Origin: an uncultured Fibrobacter sp.
GTDB lineage: Bacteria > Fibrobacterota > Fibrobacteria > Fibrobacterales > Fibrobacteraceae
Direction: 5' to 3'
Assembly (NCBI GenBank): GCA_946186895.1
Contig: CAMHOW010000005.1
Coordinates: 18,792 to 82,791, forward strand
DNA: 64,000 bases
Positions 25,811-35,527 of this stretch are shown one piece after another. Under the pieces are notes generated by a model, which had not been told where the DNA came from, did not search any database, and saw only the letters and a program-made list of their open reading frames with translations. The first letter of the stretch is position 1; every line of letters starts with the position of its first letter. Position numbers and translations under genes: made by a program.

Positions 25811-26652
25811 CTTTCAGTCTCCTTCCCAATCTTCTTGCTCATCGGGAACGCCACAAGCATCATCTCGTAGACGCGCTCTACATCTAGATCGTTTGCTGCC
25901 CGCGCGATAATCTTTTTGCGGGCCTCTTCTAGTACCTCGACGGCGTACCTATAAGAATTTTCGCTCATTGCAAGCGTGGTGAAGGCGGCAAAGCGTTCAT
26001 CCTTAGGCATCGATTCTACCGCACCGATGGCGTGCTGTATGTATTCGTGGCGAATCTTTCGGAGGGCGATTGGCGGGATTTCTGCGGCATCGAGCATTTG
26101 GGATGTGTGCTTATAGCGCTTGCCCACCTGTTTTAAGAGCCCCCATTCCAGCAGATTCTTTACCGCTTCGCGGGCTTCTTCCGTGGTTATTTGCGGAGTA
26201 AGCTGGCGGGCCAGTACGCGAAAGTCGCCGTCCCAGTTTGATTCTACCGCAAGTTCGCGTACTATCGGGTAGTACCATTTGCTAAAGTACGCCTGTTCGC
26301 GCGTTGTTACGTGTGTAAATTCAATCTGCTTGCGGATTTGTAAAATCTGTTTCCAAGCCTGATCGCGTTCGTCAACTTGCCTTGCCTGGTTGTACTGCAC
26401 CAGCGCCTCAAAATACGCCTTTTGCAGGGGCTCAAAATCCATGGCCTTTGAAATCTTCTCGATGGATTTGGGCGTGAGATTGAATCGCCCACGGATTACG
26501 TTTAGGCAGTACGAAGAGCTACTGAACCCTGCCTTCGCAGCGAAGAAACGATGCGAAAATACGGCGCGCATTTTCTTCTGCTCGTCGAAATAATCCTGCA
26601 TAAACTTGCGGAAATCATCGTAGTCAAATAGATGTTCCAGGGCGATACTCAT
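25807..26652 (-). CDS. TIGR02147-family transcriptional regulator
   Basis: The 281-residue protein has the Fibrobacter TIGR02147 layout: HLFDYDDFRKFMQDYFDEQK at the N-terminus, then a helix-turn-helix-like FAAKAGFSSSSYCLNVIRGR, and a C-terminal half with KWYYPIVRELAV, TPQITTEEAREAVKNLLEWGLL and ENSYRYAVEVLEEARKKI. It is cytosolic, with no membrane segment. It is translationally coupled to the LamG lipoprotein downstream and divergent from the HEGIH-motif protein gene at 26870. An AATCAA/TTGATT palindrome lies 30 bases before its start. Confidence 0.84.
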   Translation of the reverse strand: MSIALEHLFDYDDFRKFMQDYFDEQKKMRAVFSHRFFAAKAGFSSSSYCLNVIRGRFNLTPKSIEKISKAMDFEPLQKAYFEALVQYNQARQVDERDQAWKQILQIRKQIEFTHVTTREQAYFSKWYYPIVRELAVESNWDGDFRVLARQLTPQITTEEAREAVKNLLEWGLLKQVGKRYKHTSQMLDAAEIPPIALRKIRHEYIQHAIGAVESMPKDERFAAFTTLAMSENSYRYAVEVLEEARKKIIARAANDLDVERVYEMMLVAFPMSKKIGKETER

Positions 26653-26682
26653 GCCCTTTAAGATATAAAATTTTTACACAAA

Positions 26683-26698
26683 AATCAATATTTTGATT
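26683..26698. promoter_or_regulatory. small palindrome in the divergent 25807/26870 intergenic region
   Basis: AATCAA TATT TTGATT is a perfect 6-bp inverted repeat in a very AT-rich 217-bp divergent spacer. It could be an operator for the adjacent regulator. AT-rich palindromes arise easily by chance. Confidence 0.35.
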
Positions 26699-26869
26699 GA
26701 ATTTAATGTGAAATTATTATTTGAAGAAGTTAATTCTTACACGAATTTTGGAAAAAAAAGCCTTTTTTACACGCTTTCAACACGGAATCTTTTCTGCCGG
26801 AATCTCTAAACCTAGGATTTTGGGGAGCGAAAAACTATTTCTAGCACTGCACAAATTAGGAGTGTGTTT

Positions 26870-29437
26870 ATGCAAAAAAAGTGTATGGGATGGATTGCCG
26901 CGGCAGCACTCGCGGCGGGAATGGCAGGGGTGGCCACAGCAGCAGAGGGTGATGCCTACACATGGCCCGGATATCGTTCTGACTTGGATTACGACACCAA
27001 GTCAAATATAGGCGAAATTAAACCGCCGACACAGTTTAACAACAATTGTTCGGGTGTCACTGGCAAAAAGGCCGGCAAGTGGTGGGCATTTTATTGGGGT
27101 GCCGATCGCGATAGCCGCATTACCGATGTGACCATTGATTCTATTCTCAAAAAGTACGATACCGATTTTGAGTACCTCTACGATGTGATGGGTTGGGCCC
27201 CTGACAAGCAGGCCCAAGAAGGCAAGTACAGCGCCGTTTATTACTATGGCTCGGGTACGTGTGCCGGTGGTGCGAAGGACGATACCACGGGTGGTTGGCA
27301 GACATGGGTGGCGGGCTACACGGCGGTGGCGGCTTCGTTCTATCCGCTCTACAGTTTTAACACGAGTTGCCCCTACCGCGATCGTGTGGCGCAGATGGAT
27401 GCGATGATCCATGAGGGCATCCACTCGATGACCAATGGATACCCTGGTGCAAAGGATGCTCATTGGTTCCAGGAAGCGGGTAACACTTGGATTCAGCAGG
27501 ATATGTTCAGTCATCGTGAGGGCGTTTACAATGGCATGGGCTTCTTGAATGCAGCAACAGTCATTGCTCCCTTTATGCCGATTGAAACTTATTCGGGCTG
27601 GCTGATTGATGGTACTTTCGGAGGCCCCGGCGGCGGTGCCGATGATGGTGGCGTAACCGGAAAGAATCAACGCTACCTCTTGGGCGGCTCGCAATACAGC
27701 AACATTTTCCCGACGTTTATCGGGACATGGATTGGCACGGGTGCGGTTCGTTGGATTTATGGAAATGCTTACGGCAAAACTAAATATCTGCTTGAAACTT
27801 ACGGCCTTGACAAAGGCCTTGGCGATGCGGGTGTGCGTAGGCTCATTACCGAATTTCGTGCTAGGCTTGCGATGCTTGACATGAAAAAATGGTCCAATGA
27901 AATCAAGAACCTGCTGAATAACAATTTCGGAAGTCAAACCTATTGGGAGCAGGATTATTGGGATAATAAGAAATACAGCTACACTTGGACCATGACACCC
28001 TACCAGACTGTTACCGAAAATGGTGGGTATCTGGTACCGGATCAGGAAACGACTCCGGGGTGGTCTGGTTCGAATGTGGTGCCATTGAAGGTGCAGAACG
28101 GTGCAAGTAAAGTGACGGTGAACTTTTATCCGAATGGAACAAATTCCAACAACAAGAATATGAACTTCTTGCTGTGCTACCGTGCTACCGATGGTACGCC
28201 TGTTTATAGCGAACCCATTACGGGCGAAGGTTCCGTAACGCTCCGCCTAGACAAGACCCCTTCTTCTACAAACGGAACGCAGATGGTCTTTGCTGTGATT
28301 GTGAATACCGATTATCAATACACTGGCAACACGGGCATACGCAAGTTGCATTATGATTATAAGTTGAAACTCGGCACAGGTATTAGCGGAGCAGGGGCTG
28401 CGAATGTCAAGTATTACAATGACTTTAAGTTAGATTACGACTGGCCGGAAATCGGGGAGGCTCCGGTAAGCTCGAGCAGTGTGAATCAGTCTTCCTCAAG
28501 TAGCGTTGTGGCCTCTTCCAGTAGTATTATGGCGTCCTCTAGTAGTGAGAAACCCGCAAGTTCGAGCAGTGTTTCTTCGTCTAGCAGTAAGACGCCCGCA
28601 AGTTCGAGTGGTGTTGCGCTGACGACATATAACATCGCGGTAACGCTCCCCATTGATGATAACTATGCGACTGTTTCCATACAATTCAATGCCGATGAAG
28701 TGGCGACGAAGCTCGGACTTACTGTGGCAACGCTTTCGCAGGCAACCTTCTTTGCGCAAGAACCGAACGGAAATACAGTCACGCAGTCCACTGCAAATGC
28801 TCCCGGACACTGGTTCGGAAAAGAGGGCAATGTCGTAGAGTGGGGTGAGAATGCCTACATGTTCAGCGAGGCGGATTTAGCCAACGGAACGCTCGCTGTC
28901 GGACACTACCCGAACCGTGTTTCTAACGGTGACAAGTACAGCTTTACGCAGGGGCTTTCATACAATGGGAAAACAGTTCTCTTTAAGGTGACTGTGTCCA
29001 TTACGAACGAGCAAGAAAATGGACAGTTTGATATACAGGAAGGTGGCCTGGGTAATGGTCAGGGAAATGTGCCGGAAATCGTGCAAGGTGGCGAACAGAA
29101 GAATGGACAGAGTAATGAGCAAGGTAACAGCCAGATTAACAACGCGCCAAAAACAACCTCAGCACTGATGTATGGCCTGAAAGGTATTCCATCACACATC
29201 AGCGTCGCATACCGTCGTGGGCAAATTCAAGTTCAGTATACGCTCCCACGGAACGATAATGTGAAGATGAGTTTGTTTACCGGATTTGGTGCGCTTATTG
29301 ACCAGAAGATTTCGGGAGTGCAGCATGCAGGAACGTACATGCATACTTTCAACTTGGGCAGGTTGCCAGCCGGTACGTATATCGTGAAGGTCTCGACTGG
29401 TAGCTACCACGAGGCCCGCCCGATAAACATTCGATAG
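26870..29437 (+). CDS. large secreted protein with HEGIH metallopeptidase-like domain and DUF4859-like domain
   Basis: The 855-residue protein begins with a signal peptide (ending GVATA, about residue 26). Residues about 30-370 contain MIHEGIHSMTNGY, an HExxH-type zinc motif near residue 180, followed by HWFQEAGNTWIQQ, whose Glu could be a third ligand; the family resembles DUF6055-type proteins (from memory). A beta-rich domain (about 400-510), a polyserine linker (about 535-580), and a DUF4859-like domain (about 585-715; TANAPGHWFGKEGNVVEWG) follow, then an Asn/Gln/Gly-rich stretch and a C-terminal sorting-like domain (LPAGTYIVKVS). TAGGAG precedes ATG 26870 by seven bases. Its substrate is unknown; a cell-wall or glycoprotein target fits the locus. 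Confidence 0.8.
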   Translation: MQKKCMGWIAAAALAAGMAGVATAAEGDAYTWPGYRSDLDYDTKSNIGEIKPPTQFNNNCSGVTGKKAGKWWAFYWGADRDSRITDVTIDSILKKYDTDFEYLYDVMGWAPDKQAQEGKYSAVYYYGSGTCAGGAKDDTTGGWQTWVAGYTAVAASFYPLYSFNTSCPYRDRVAQMDAMIHEGIHSMTNGYPGAKDAHWFQEAGNTWIQQDMFSHREGVYNGMGFLNAATVIAPFMPIETYSGWLIDGTFGGPGGGADDGGVTGKNQRYLLGGSQYSNIFPTFIGTWIGTGAVRWIYGNAYGKTKYLLETYGLDKGLGDAGVRRLITEFRARLAMLDMKKWSNEIKNLLNNNFGSQTYWEQDYWDNKKYSYTWTMTPYQTVTENGGYLVPDQETTPGWSGSNVVPLKVQNGASKVTVNFYPNGTNSNNKNMNFLLCYRATDGTPVYSEPITGEGSVTLRLDKTPSSTNGTQMVFAVIVNTDYQYTGNTGIRKLHYDYKLKLGTGISGAGAANVKYYNDFKLDYDWPEIGEAPVSSSSVNQSSSSSVVASSSSIMASSSSEKPASSSSVSSSSSKTPASSSGVALTTYNIAVTLPIDDNYATVSIQFNADEVATKLGLTVATLSQATFFAQEPNGNTVTQSTANAPGHWFGKEGNVVEWGENAYMFSEADLANGTLAVGHYPNRVSNGDKYSFTQGLSYNGKTVLFKVTVSITNEQENGQFDIQEGGLGNGQGNVPEIVQGGEQKNGQSNEQGNSQINNAPKTTSALMYGLKGIPSHISVAYRRGQIQVQYTLPRNDNVKMSLFTGFGALIDQKISGVQHAGTYMHTFNLGRLPAGTYIVKVSTGSYHEARPINIR

Positions 29438-29446
29438 TTCTTGCTA

Positions 29447-32422
29447 CTAGAAGCCGGCGCGTACGCGTAGCACTTTCTGGCGGCTGCCCTTGATGACGAC
29501 GGCGATGTAGTTGCCCTGTGCAACGCTCCCGTCGTTACCGAATTCCACGAGGGCGTTTCCGAAGCCGTGGCGGTTGGCTACCAGATTGCCCTTCATATCG
29601 TAGAGTCGGGCCTCGAACTTGTCCGTGGCATGGACCATGAGGGCGATGGGGGCGTTTGACATGGGAACTTTCTTGACGTCAAGGTCTTTGCCCTTGTCGT
29701 CTTTCTTGTTTTCGGCAGGGGTGTCTGTGGATACGCTCTCGAAGTTGAACCAGTCGATGTTCATGAGGAAGTTGCTTTCGCCGGAATAGCCGAAATGAAG
29801 CGTCTGCTCGCCCTTTTCGAGCTTGATTTCGGTGGCGGTTTCGTACCAATCATTCCAACCGTTTGTTTTTGTCGGGTCTACCGTAAAGGTGGCAAGGGTT
29901 TTGCCCTTGGAATCCGTAACCGTGATGGTAGAAGCTTCTTCTGCTTCGGAAGCTACGCGGGCGGTGAGCTTGTATGTTCCTGTCGCAGGAACGTTCACCA
30001 GGTATTCGGTGTAGTCGCCGTCGTTGACCCAGCCTACGTTGGGGTTGCCGTTCTCGTCGGGCTCAACCTGTATGCCTTCCATGGCGGTGTAGTCTTCGGC
30101 CTCGATCTTTGCGGGGAGAGCCGTGGCCTCGAAAGGCTTATTTGTGAGTTTCAGGTTGGCGTCGAATTCGTACTTGGCACCTGCAGAAGAGACAAAGCTT
30201 GCGGTGTTGCCCTTGTATTCTACATTCAGGAGTTCCTTGTTGGTGGCCTTGATAGAAAGGTAGGTGAGGGCCCCGTTTTTCCATGCCATAGAATCCACCG
30301 TGAACCCGCCGCGGGCCCGGAGACCCGTGATGGAGCCGTTTTTCCACTGGGACGGAAGTGCCGGAAGAATGCGGATCTTTCCGTTGTGGCTCTGCATGAG
30401 CATCTCGTCGATTCCGGAAACCGCGCCGAAGTTACCGTCAATCTGGAAAGGCGGGTGGGCATCGAAAAGGTTGTTGTAGGTCTTGTTCGGGGTGAGGAGC
30501 ATGCGGATCATCTTGTAAGCGTGATCGCCGTCGTTCATGCGGGCCCAGAAATTGATTTTCCAGGCGAGAGACCAACCGGTAGCATCGTCGCCACGCTGTT
30601 CCAGCGTAACGGCCGCGCCCTTGATTAGGTCGGGTGTGTCTTCGTGGTTGATCTGGGCGCTGGGGAAAAGTCCGTAGAGATGGGAAATATGGCGGTTGTG
30701 GTTGGTGGGATCATCCCAGTCATCGAACCATTCCATAATTTGGCCGTACTTACCGGTTTTTGTGGGCGGGAGCCGCTTGACGGCGGCCTGCATTTGGGCT
30801 TGCAAATCTGCATCGACGCCAAGAACCTTGGCAGCCTCGGTGGTGTAGTTGAATACGTCGCGGATGATCTGGTTATCCATGGTCGGGCCAAAGCAGACGT
30901 TGTAACCGCTGTGGTCGTTTTCCGGAGAATCGCTAGGGGCTGTCACCAGATACTTGTTGCCACTTACGGGTTCTTCTACGAGGCTGTTCAGGTAGAAAAG
31001 GGCGGCACCCTTCATGGTGGGGTAGACGTCTTTGAGGTATTCCTTATCGGGATTGTACAGGTAGTGTTCCCAGAGGTGGGTGGTGAGCCAGCCTGAACCT
31101 GTGGGCCACATGCCCCAGGCTCCATCGATGGGAGCAGAACGGTTCCAGAGGTCGGTATTGTGGTGTTCTACCCAGCCTTCGTCAACACCCCAATGTACCT
31201 TGGCGGTCTTTTCTCCTTGCTTGACCATGGACTTTACCTTGTCAATCAGCGGCCAGGCGCATTCGCTGAGGTTTGCCGATTCGGCTAGCCAGTAGTTCAT
31301 TTCAAGGTTGATGTTGGTGGTGTATTTGCTTCCCCAAATCGGACTTGTATCCTGGTTCCAGATTCCCTGGAGGTTTGCGGGTTGGCCGCCCTTACGGGAG
31401 CTGGCGATAAGCAGGTAGCGGCCATATTGGTAATGAAGTTCTACAAGAGAGGGGTCGTTGGTAGAATTGAAGTTTTTCACGCGGGTCGAGGTGATGTCGC
31501 CTGCGCTGGAGTGAGCCTCGCCCAGGTTCAGCGTTACACGATTGAAGAGAGCCTGGTAATCTTTGAGGTGGTCGGCTAGAATCTGGTCATACTTTTTCTT
31601 GGCGACCTTTGCGATGATGGCAGAGGCGTTTGCACCCGGATCGCCTGAGACGTCTTCGAAGGACTTGAAGTTGGTTCCTGTGGTGAGGATAAGCGTTGCC
31701 GAATTGGCGTTGCTCACCGAAATAGTGCCGTTTGATGTGCTTGCCTTACCGCCGTCGAGCATGACAAAAAGGCGATTCTGGAACTTGATGGAGTTTACCG
31801 TGACGTCGTAAATGAGGGTATCGCCGCTAGAGGTCAAGCTGTTGGTGCGGTGCGGGGTGGTCATGGTGGTGCTGAAGCTTACGGAGCCGCTCTTGTCGGC
31901 AGAGAGGTGCACTACGATTACATGGTCCGGATAGCTTGCAAAATATTCGCGGGTATAGGTGACGCCCCCTGCAGAATAAGTTGTCTTGGCGATGGCCTTT
32001 TTGAGGTCTAGTTCACGCTTGTAATTGGTCGCCCCGTTGTGGGATGTGTTGATGATTAGGTTACCGACAGGCTGGAAACTGGCGGGGCCCGGGCCTATCA
32101 TGTGGTCACTTACGATGGATTCTGCCGTACGGTAGTCGCCACGGAAGAGGGCGTCGCGGGCGTCTTTCAGGTAATTTGCCGCCCCCTGCTTGTTGTTGTC
32201 ACCGGGGCCTCCCGACCAGACGGTACCTTCATTCAGGAGGATCACGTCTTTCGTGACACCGCCATAGATAAGGCCGCCCATGTAGCCGTTGCCTATGGGA
32301 AGTGCATCCGTAAAGGAATCGCCAGCATCGCTGCTGTACCACAGCGTGAGCGGGTTTTCGGCCGCAGCAGTGACTACCGCTGCGCATAATAGTGTACCCA
32401 ATGCCATCCCTAATGACTTCAT
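29447..32422 (-). CDS. secreted GH95-like alpha-L-fucosidase with CBM and C-terminal sorting domain
   Basis: This 991-residue enzyme matches glycoside hydrolase family 95: after the signal peptide (about 1-22) the beta-sandwich starts with LWYSSDAGDSFTDALPIGNGYMGG, then VILLNEGTVWSGGPGDNN. The (alpha/alpha)6 barrel (about 320-690) has PANLQGIWNQD, INLEMNYWLAE, TGSGWLTTHLWEHY and the closing FQIDGNFGAVSGIDEML. GH95 enzymes remove alpha-1,2-linked L-fucose (some act on L-galactose) from xyloglucan or rhamnogalacturonan side chains. Residues about 772-895 are a CBM6/35-like module (IEAEDYTAMEG, DYTEYLVNVPATG) and the last 80 a sorting-like domain. TAGGAG lies before ATG 32422, deciding the start. 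It is divergent from 32558. Confidence 0.88.
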   Translation of the reverse strand: MKSLGMALGTLLCAAVVTAAAENPLTLWYSSDAGDSFTDALPIGNGYMGGLIYGGVTKDVILLNEGTVWSGGPGDNNKQGAANYLKDARDALFRGDYRTAESIVSDHMIGPGPASFQPVGNLIINTSHNGATNYKRELDLKKAIAKTTYSAGGVTYTREYFASYPDHVIVVHLSADKSGSVSFSTTMTTPHRTNSLTSSGDTLIYDVTVNSIKFQNRLFVMLDGGKASTSNGTISVSNANSATLILTTGTNFKSFEDVSGDPGANASAIIAKVAKKKYDQILADHLKDYQALFNRVTLNLGEAHSSAGDITSTRVKNFNSTNDPSLVELHYQYGRYLLIASSRKGGQPANLQGIWNQDTSPIWGSKYTTNINLEMNYWLAESANLSECAWPLIDKVKSMVKQGEKTAKVHWGVDEGWVEHHNTDLWNRSAPIDGAWGMWPTGSGWLTTHLWEHYLYNPDKEYLKDVYPTMKGAALFYLNSLVEEPVSGNKYLVTAPSDSPENDHSGYNVCFGPTMDNQIIRDVFNYTTEAAKVLGVDADLQAQMQAAVKRLPPTKTGKYGQIMEWFDDWDDPTNHNRHISHLYGLFPSAQINHEDTPDLIKGAAVTLEQRGDDATGWSLAWKINFWARMNDGDHAYKMIRMLLTPNKTYNNLFDAHPPFQIDGNFGAVSGIDEMLMQSHNGKIRILPALPSQWKNGSITGLRARGGFTVDSMAWKNGALTYLSIKATNKELLNVEYKGNTASFVSSAGAKYEFDANLKLTNKPFEATALPAKIEAEDYTAMEGIQVEPDENGNPNVGWVNDGDYTEYLVNVPATGTYKLTARVASEAEEASTITVTDSKGKTLATFTVDPTKTNGWNDWYETATEIKLEKGEQTLHFGYSGESNFLMNIDWFNFESVSTDTPAENKKDDKGKDLDVKKVPMSNAPIALMVHATDKFEARLYDMKGNLVANRHGFGNALVEFGNDGSVAQGNYIAVVIKGSRQKVLRVRAGF

Positions 32423-32498
32423 ACAGACTCCTAAATTTTGCGATTGGTATAAAATTAGTCCCGGAAATGCCGTAAAAACCGCCCCCGCAAGCAAATAA

Positions 32499-32517
32499 CG
32501 TTGACTTTTTGTCAACG
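32499..32517. promoter_or_regulatory. palindrome between divergent GH95 and GLUG protein genes
   Basis: CGTTGAC TTTTT GTCAACG is a perfect 7-bp inverted repeat, 76 bases from the GH95 start and 40 from the start at 32558. A TATATT at 32528-32533 could be the -10 of the plus-strand gene. The outer CGTTG/CAACG resembles the pectin palindrome, with the gap one base longer. Confidence 0.45.
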
Positions 32518-32557
32518 CAGAATTACCTATATTCGGCATGGGGTGGAGGAGAACTAC

Positions 32558-35527
32558 ATGACAGGAAAATCATGCCTTATTGGCATTTTGGCCTTTTTTG
32601 CCATATTTGCCAATGCCGCCGTCACCATTACGCCCCAAAGCCCGGTTAAAATAGAGGGCTGTTACTTTATAACGGACAGGGAATCCCTGTATGGCTTTGC
32701 AGAGATTGTAAATGGAACGGCCGAAAAATCGGCAAATCCTGCCGCCTGCGCAAGGCTCGGAAAAAACATCGTGGTGAATGAGGGGGTTCTCACTCGCGAT
32801 GGAGAACTCAATGTGGCGGATACGGCAAACTTTGCCATTTGGACTCCTATCAAGAATTTCCGGGGGACATTCGACGGCCAGGGATTTATGATTTCGGGTC
32901 TTTATTTTAACGATGGCACCCGGAGTAGCGTCGGCCTGTTCGGCAGTGTCGTTTCGGAGGCCGGTGGCAGCACCGCCATAATCAAGAACGTGGCCGTCAG
33001 CCATTCTTATCTAAAGGGTGCAGTCTGCGTAGGTGCAATCGTGGGCTGGGTGAATGCTGGCTCGCCGGTGATCATCTCTAACACCCTCAATAATTCCCGT
33101 ATCGAGGCTGCTTCATCTGTGGCCGGCGGGTTGGTTGGACTTGCCACTGGCTATACCCGGTTGGAACAGTGCGTCAACTGGGGATATGTTGGCGGAAAAA
33201 AACAAATAGGCGGTATTGTGGGGCTTATGACCGGCAATGACGTCGCGATTATCAACGCCTATAGCGAGGGAGTCGTGGAATCCACGAGTGAATCTGCAAA
33301 CGTCACTTTCGCGGGGGGAATTGTCGGTCAGGCCGGCGGGAATGTAGCGTTGAAGAACGTCTACAACCGCGGAGATGTTGTAGGGGATAACGGGAAAGGG
33401 GGAATTGCGGGAAGCCTTTCTGGTAGCATCGTTGTGCTGGTGAACGCCTACAATGCGGGGCAGGTGATTTCTCTGGAAGACGGTGCAGAAAATACCGGGG
33501 CCATCGTCGGTCTTTTCCAGGGACGGGAGGAAAATTTCAAGTATGCGAATGTCTACTACGAAATCTCGGATGGCTATGGCGATGCCTATGGTGTTGGACT
33601 TCCCAAGACAATGATGCAAGACGGTACGCTGGCCTATTTGCTGCACAATTACCATTACGACGGCCTGGATGCGACCGTTTGGGGACAGGACGTGGAAAGT
33701 AGTTTGTATCCGGATTTTTCCGGGGAAATCTCGGGGGCGACAGGTCTTGACTTGGGAAGTGTAATTCTGCATACGGGTGTGGATGATGAAACCTTGAATC
33801 TGACGTATGCACCTGGATATGCTTTTTATCTGCCTGCATTGTCTTACGATGGCTACGCTTTCCAGGGTTGGTACGCCAACGATGAATTCAGTGGCGAACC
33901 TGTAAAAGCCATTCTTTCGACTTCCTCTGACCAGCAGGAGTACTGGGCGAAAATTGGGAAAATTTGGTCTATCTATTACTGGACGGGAACTACCCCTACC
34001 TACTTTGGGGAGGAGGTCCCGACTTACGAGGAAGGGGTGGGTGTGACCTTGCCCAAGGCCGTAACCCAGAGCGGTGTTGTTTTTAACGGTTGGTTCGACA
34101 ACAATAATTTTGACGGCGAACGCTATTATGAGATTGGACCCGAGGCTACGGGCGACAAACTGCTATATGCCCGGTGGCTACTGAAAAAGCAACCTGCAAA
34201 GGGTGATGATGGTTGCTACGTCATCAGGAATGCTTCAGAACTGTACGGCTTTGCCGCTATTGTAAATGGTACTGATGGATTTACAATGAACAATTCTGCC
34301 TGCGCCTATCTGGATAATGATATCGTGGTAAACGAGAACGTTCTCAAGCCGGATGGTTCCATTAATGAAAAAGATTCGGCGGATTTCATGAGGTGGACTC
34401 CGATGAATGATTTCAAGGGAACGTTCGATGGAAAGGGACATACCATTTCGGGCCTGTACTATAATGTGAAAAGCGGCATGGACCTTGAAAGAACAGGCGT
34501 AGGCCTGTTTGGTTCTGTTCGTGATGGTACGTCGGAGGCTCCCGTTGTTATTCAGAATGTGGGTGTTGAAGCCTCCTATTTCGGCGGTGTTTTCAATGTG
34601 GGGGCCTTGATTGGATATGCCCCAAGTAAGACGAATAGTAACTATGCCTATTTCATGATTTTGAATTCCTACAGTACGTCTACCATTCGGGCGTATCAGT
34701 ACGGGGGAGGCCTTGTAGGGAAAATTGATTCCTATGTTTTTGGGGCTTTTGTGAACTGCTATAGTGTAGGTGTTGTTGAGGCCGCTGACAGTGAAATGCC
34801 GTACAGAGAAATAGGAGCCTTGATTGCCGGAAACCCAAGAGACATCGCTATTGTGAATACTTACTACTTGGGTATTCTTTGGGACGAACAGCGGTATGGG
34901 ACTCCGGCATCTAGAACCCAGTTTGAAAATGGAACGGTGGCATATGCCTTGCATAGGGGCGAAGAAGGCTCTATCTGGGGACAAGACGTGGGCACGGACC
35001 CCCTGCCCAACTTTAGTGGCGTTGTCAAGAATTATTTGTCGCCCAGTTCGAGCAGTGTGGCTAGTTCCAGTTCAAGTAGTGTGATAGGTTCAAGTTCGAG
35101 CAATGAAATTATTTCTAGTTCGAGTAAAGACGTTACCTCGAGTTCTAGCAATGTGGTTAGTTCATCTAGCTCATCAGAACCAAAGTCAAGTGACTCAGTG
35201 TCGAGTTCATCTTCAAGTAAAGAAGCCTCTAGCTCCTCTAAGAGGGGCTTTATCCCTGTTGATTTTGATGTTTCATGTAAAGGCAAAAATTGCAAAACGG
35301 CATTGCCTGCCGTTATGGAACCGCGAGGTGTACACATTGCCATTATTGGCAGGAACCTGCAGTTGTCGGGAGTGGAACTTGGCCGTCCTTATACCCTGTT
35401 CGACATGCAGGGCCGGATAATCCTTTCTGGTCGTGCTGGCGCCCCCGGCTTTACAATTTCTGTACCCCACGCGGGCAATTACTTGTTACGCGTAGGCAAT
35501 CGGCTGGGCCGTATCATGGCAAGGTGA
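32558..35527 (+). CDS. secreted GLUG/InlB-repeat surface protein
   Basis: The 989-residue protein has a signal peptide (MTGKSCLIGILAFFAIFANA). It contains two homologous modules (about 25-390 and 545-815), each opening with GCYxIxxxxxLYGFAxIVNGT and holding GTFDGxGxxISGLYxN, the GLUG-motif pattern. Between them are InlB B-repeat-like segments (about 400-530; YDGYAFQGWYANDEF, GVVFNGWFDNNNF). A polyserine linker (about 826-896) leads to a C-terminal sorting-like domain (YTLFDMQGRIILSGR). Such modules occur in adhesins; binding to plant fibre is inferred from the locus. GGAGGAG lies ahead of ATG 32558, which decides the start over upstream codons. Confidence 0.82.
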   Translation: MTGKSCLIGILAFFAIFANAAVTITPQSPVKIEGCYFITDRESLYGFAEIVNGTAEKSANPAACARLGKNIVVNEGVLTRDGELNVADTANFAIWTPIKNFRGTFDGQGFMISGLYFNDGTRSSVGLFGSVVSEAGGSTAIIKNVAVSHSYLKGAVCVGAIVGWVNAGSPVIISNTLNNSRIEAASSVAGGLVGLATGYTRLEQCVNWGYVGGKKQIGGIVGLMTGNDVAIINAYSEGVVESTSESANVTFAGGIVGQAGGNVALKNVYNRGDVVGDNGKGGIAGSLSGSIVVLVNAYNAGQVISLEDGAENTGAIVGLFQGREENFKYANVYYEISDGYGDAYGVGLPKTMMQDGTLAYLLHNYHYDGLDATVWGQDVESSLYPDFSGEISGATGLDLGSVILHTGVDDETLNLTYAPGYAFYLPALSYDGYAFQGWYANDEFSGEPVKAILSTSSDQQEYWAKIGKIWSIYYWTGTTPTYFGEEVPTYEEGVGVTLPKAVTQSGVVFNGWFDNNNFDGERYYEIGPEATGDKLLYARWLLKKQPAKGDDGCYVIRNASELYGFAAIVNGTDGFTMNNSACAYLDNDIVVNENVLKPDGSINEKDSADFMRWTPMNDFKGTFDGKGHTISGLYYNVKSGMDLERTGVGLFGSVRDGTSEAPVVIQNVGVEASYFGGVFNVGALIGYAPSKTNSNYAYFMILNSYSTSTIRAYQYGGGLVGKIDSYVFGAFVNCYSVGVVEAADSEMPYREIGALIAGNPRDIAIVNTYYLGILWDEQRYGTPASRTQFENGTVAYALHRGEEGSIWGQDVGTDPLPNFSGVVKNYLSPSSSSVASSSSSSVIGSSSSNEIISSSSKDVTSSSSNVVSSSSSSEPKSSDSVSSSSSSKEASSSSKRGFIPVDFDVSCKGKNCKTALPAVMEPRGVHIAIIGRNLQLSGVELGRPYTLFDMQGRIILSGRAGAPGFTISVPHAGNYLLRVGNRLGRIMAR

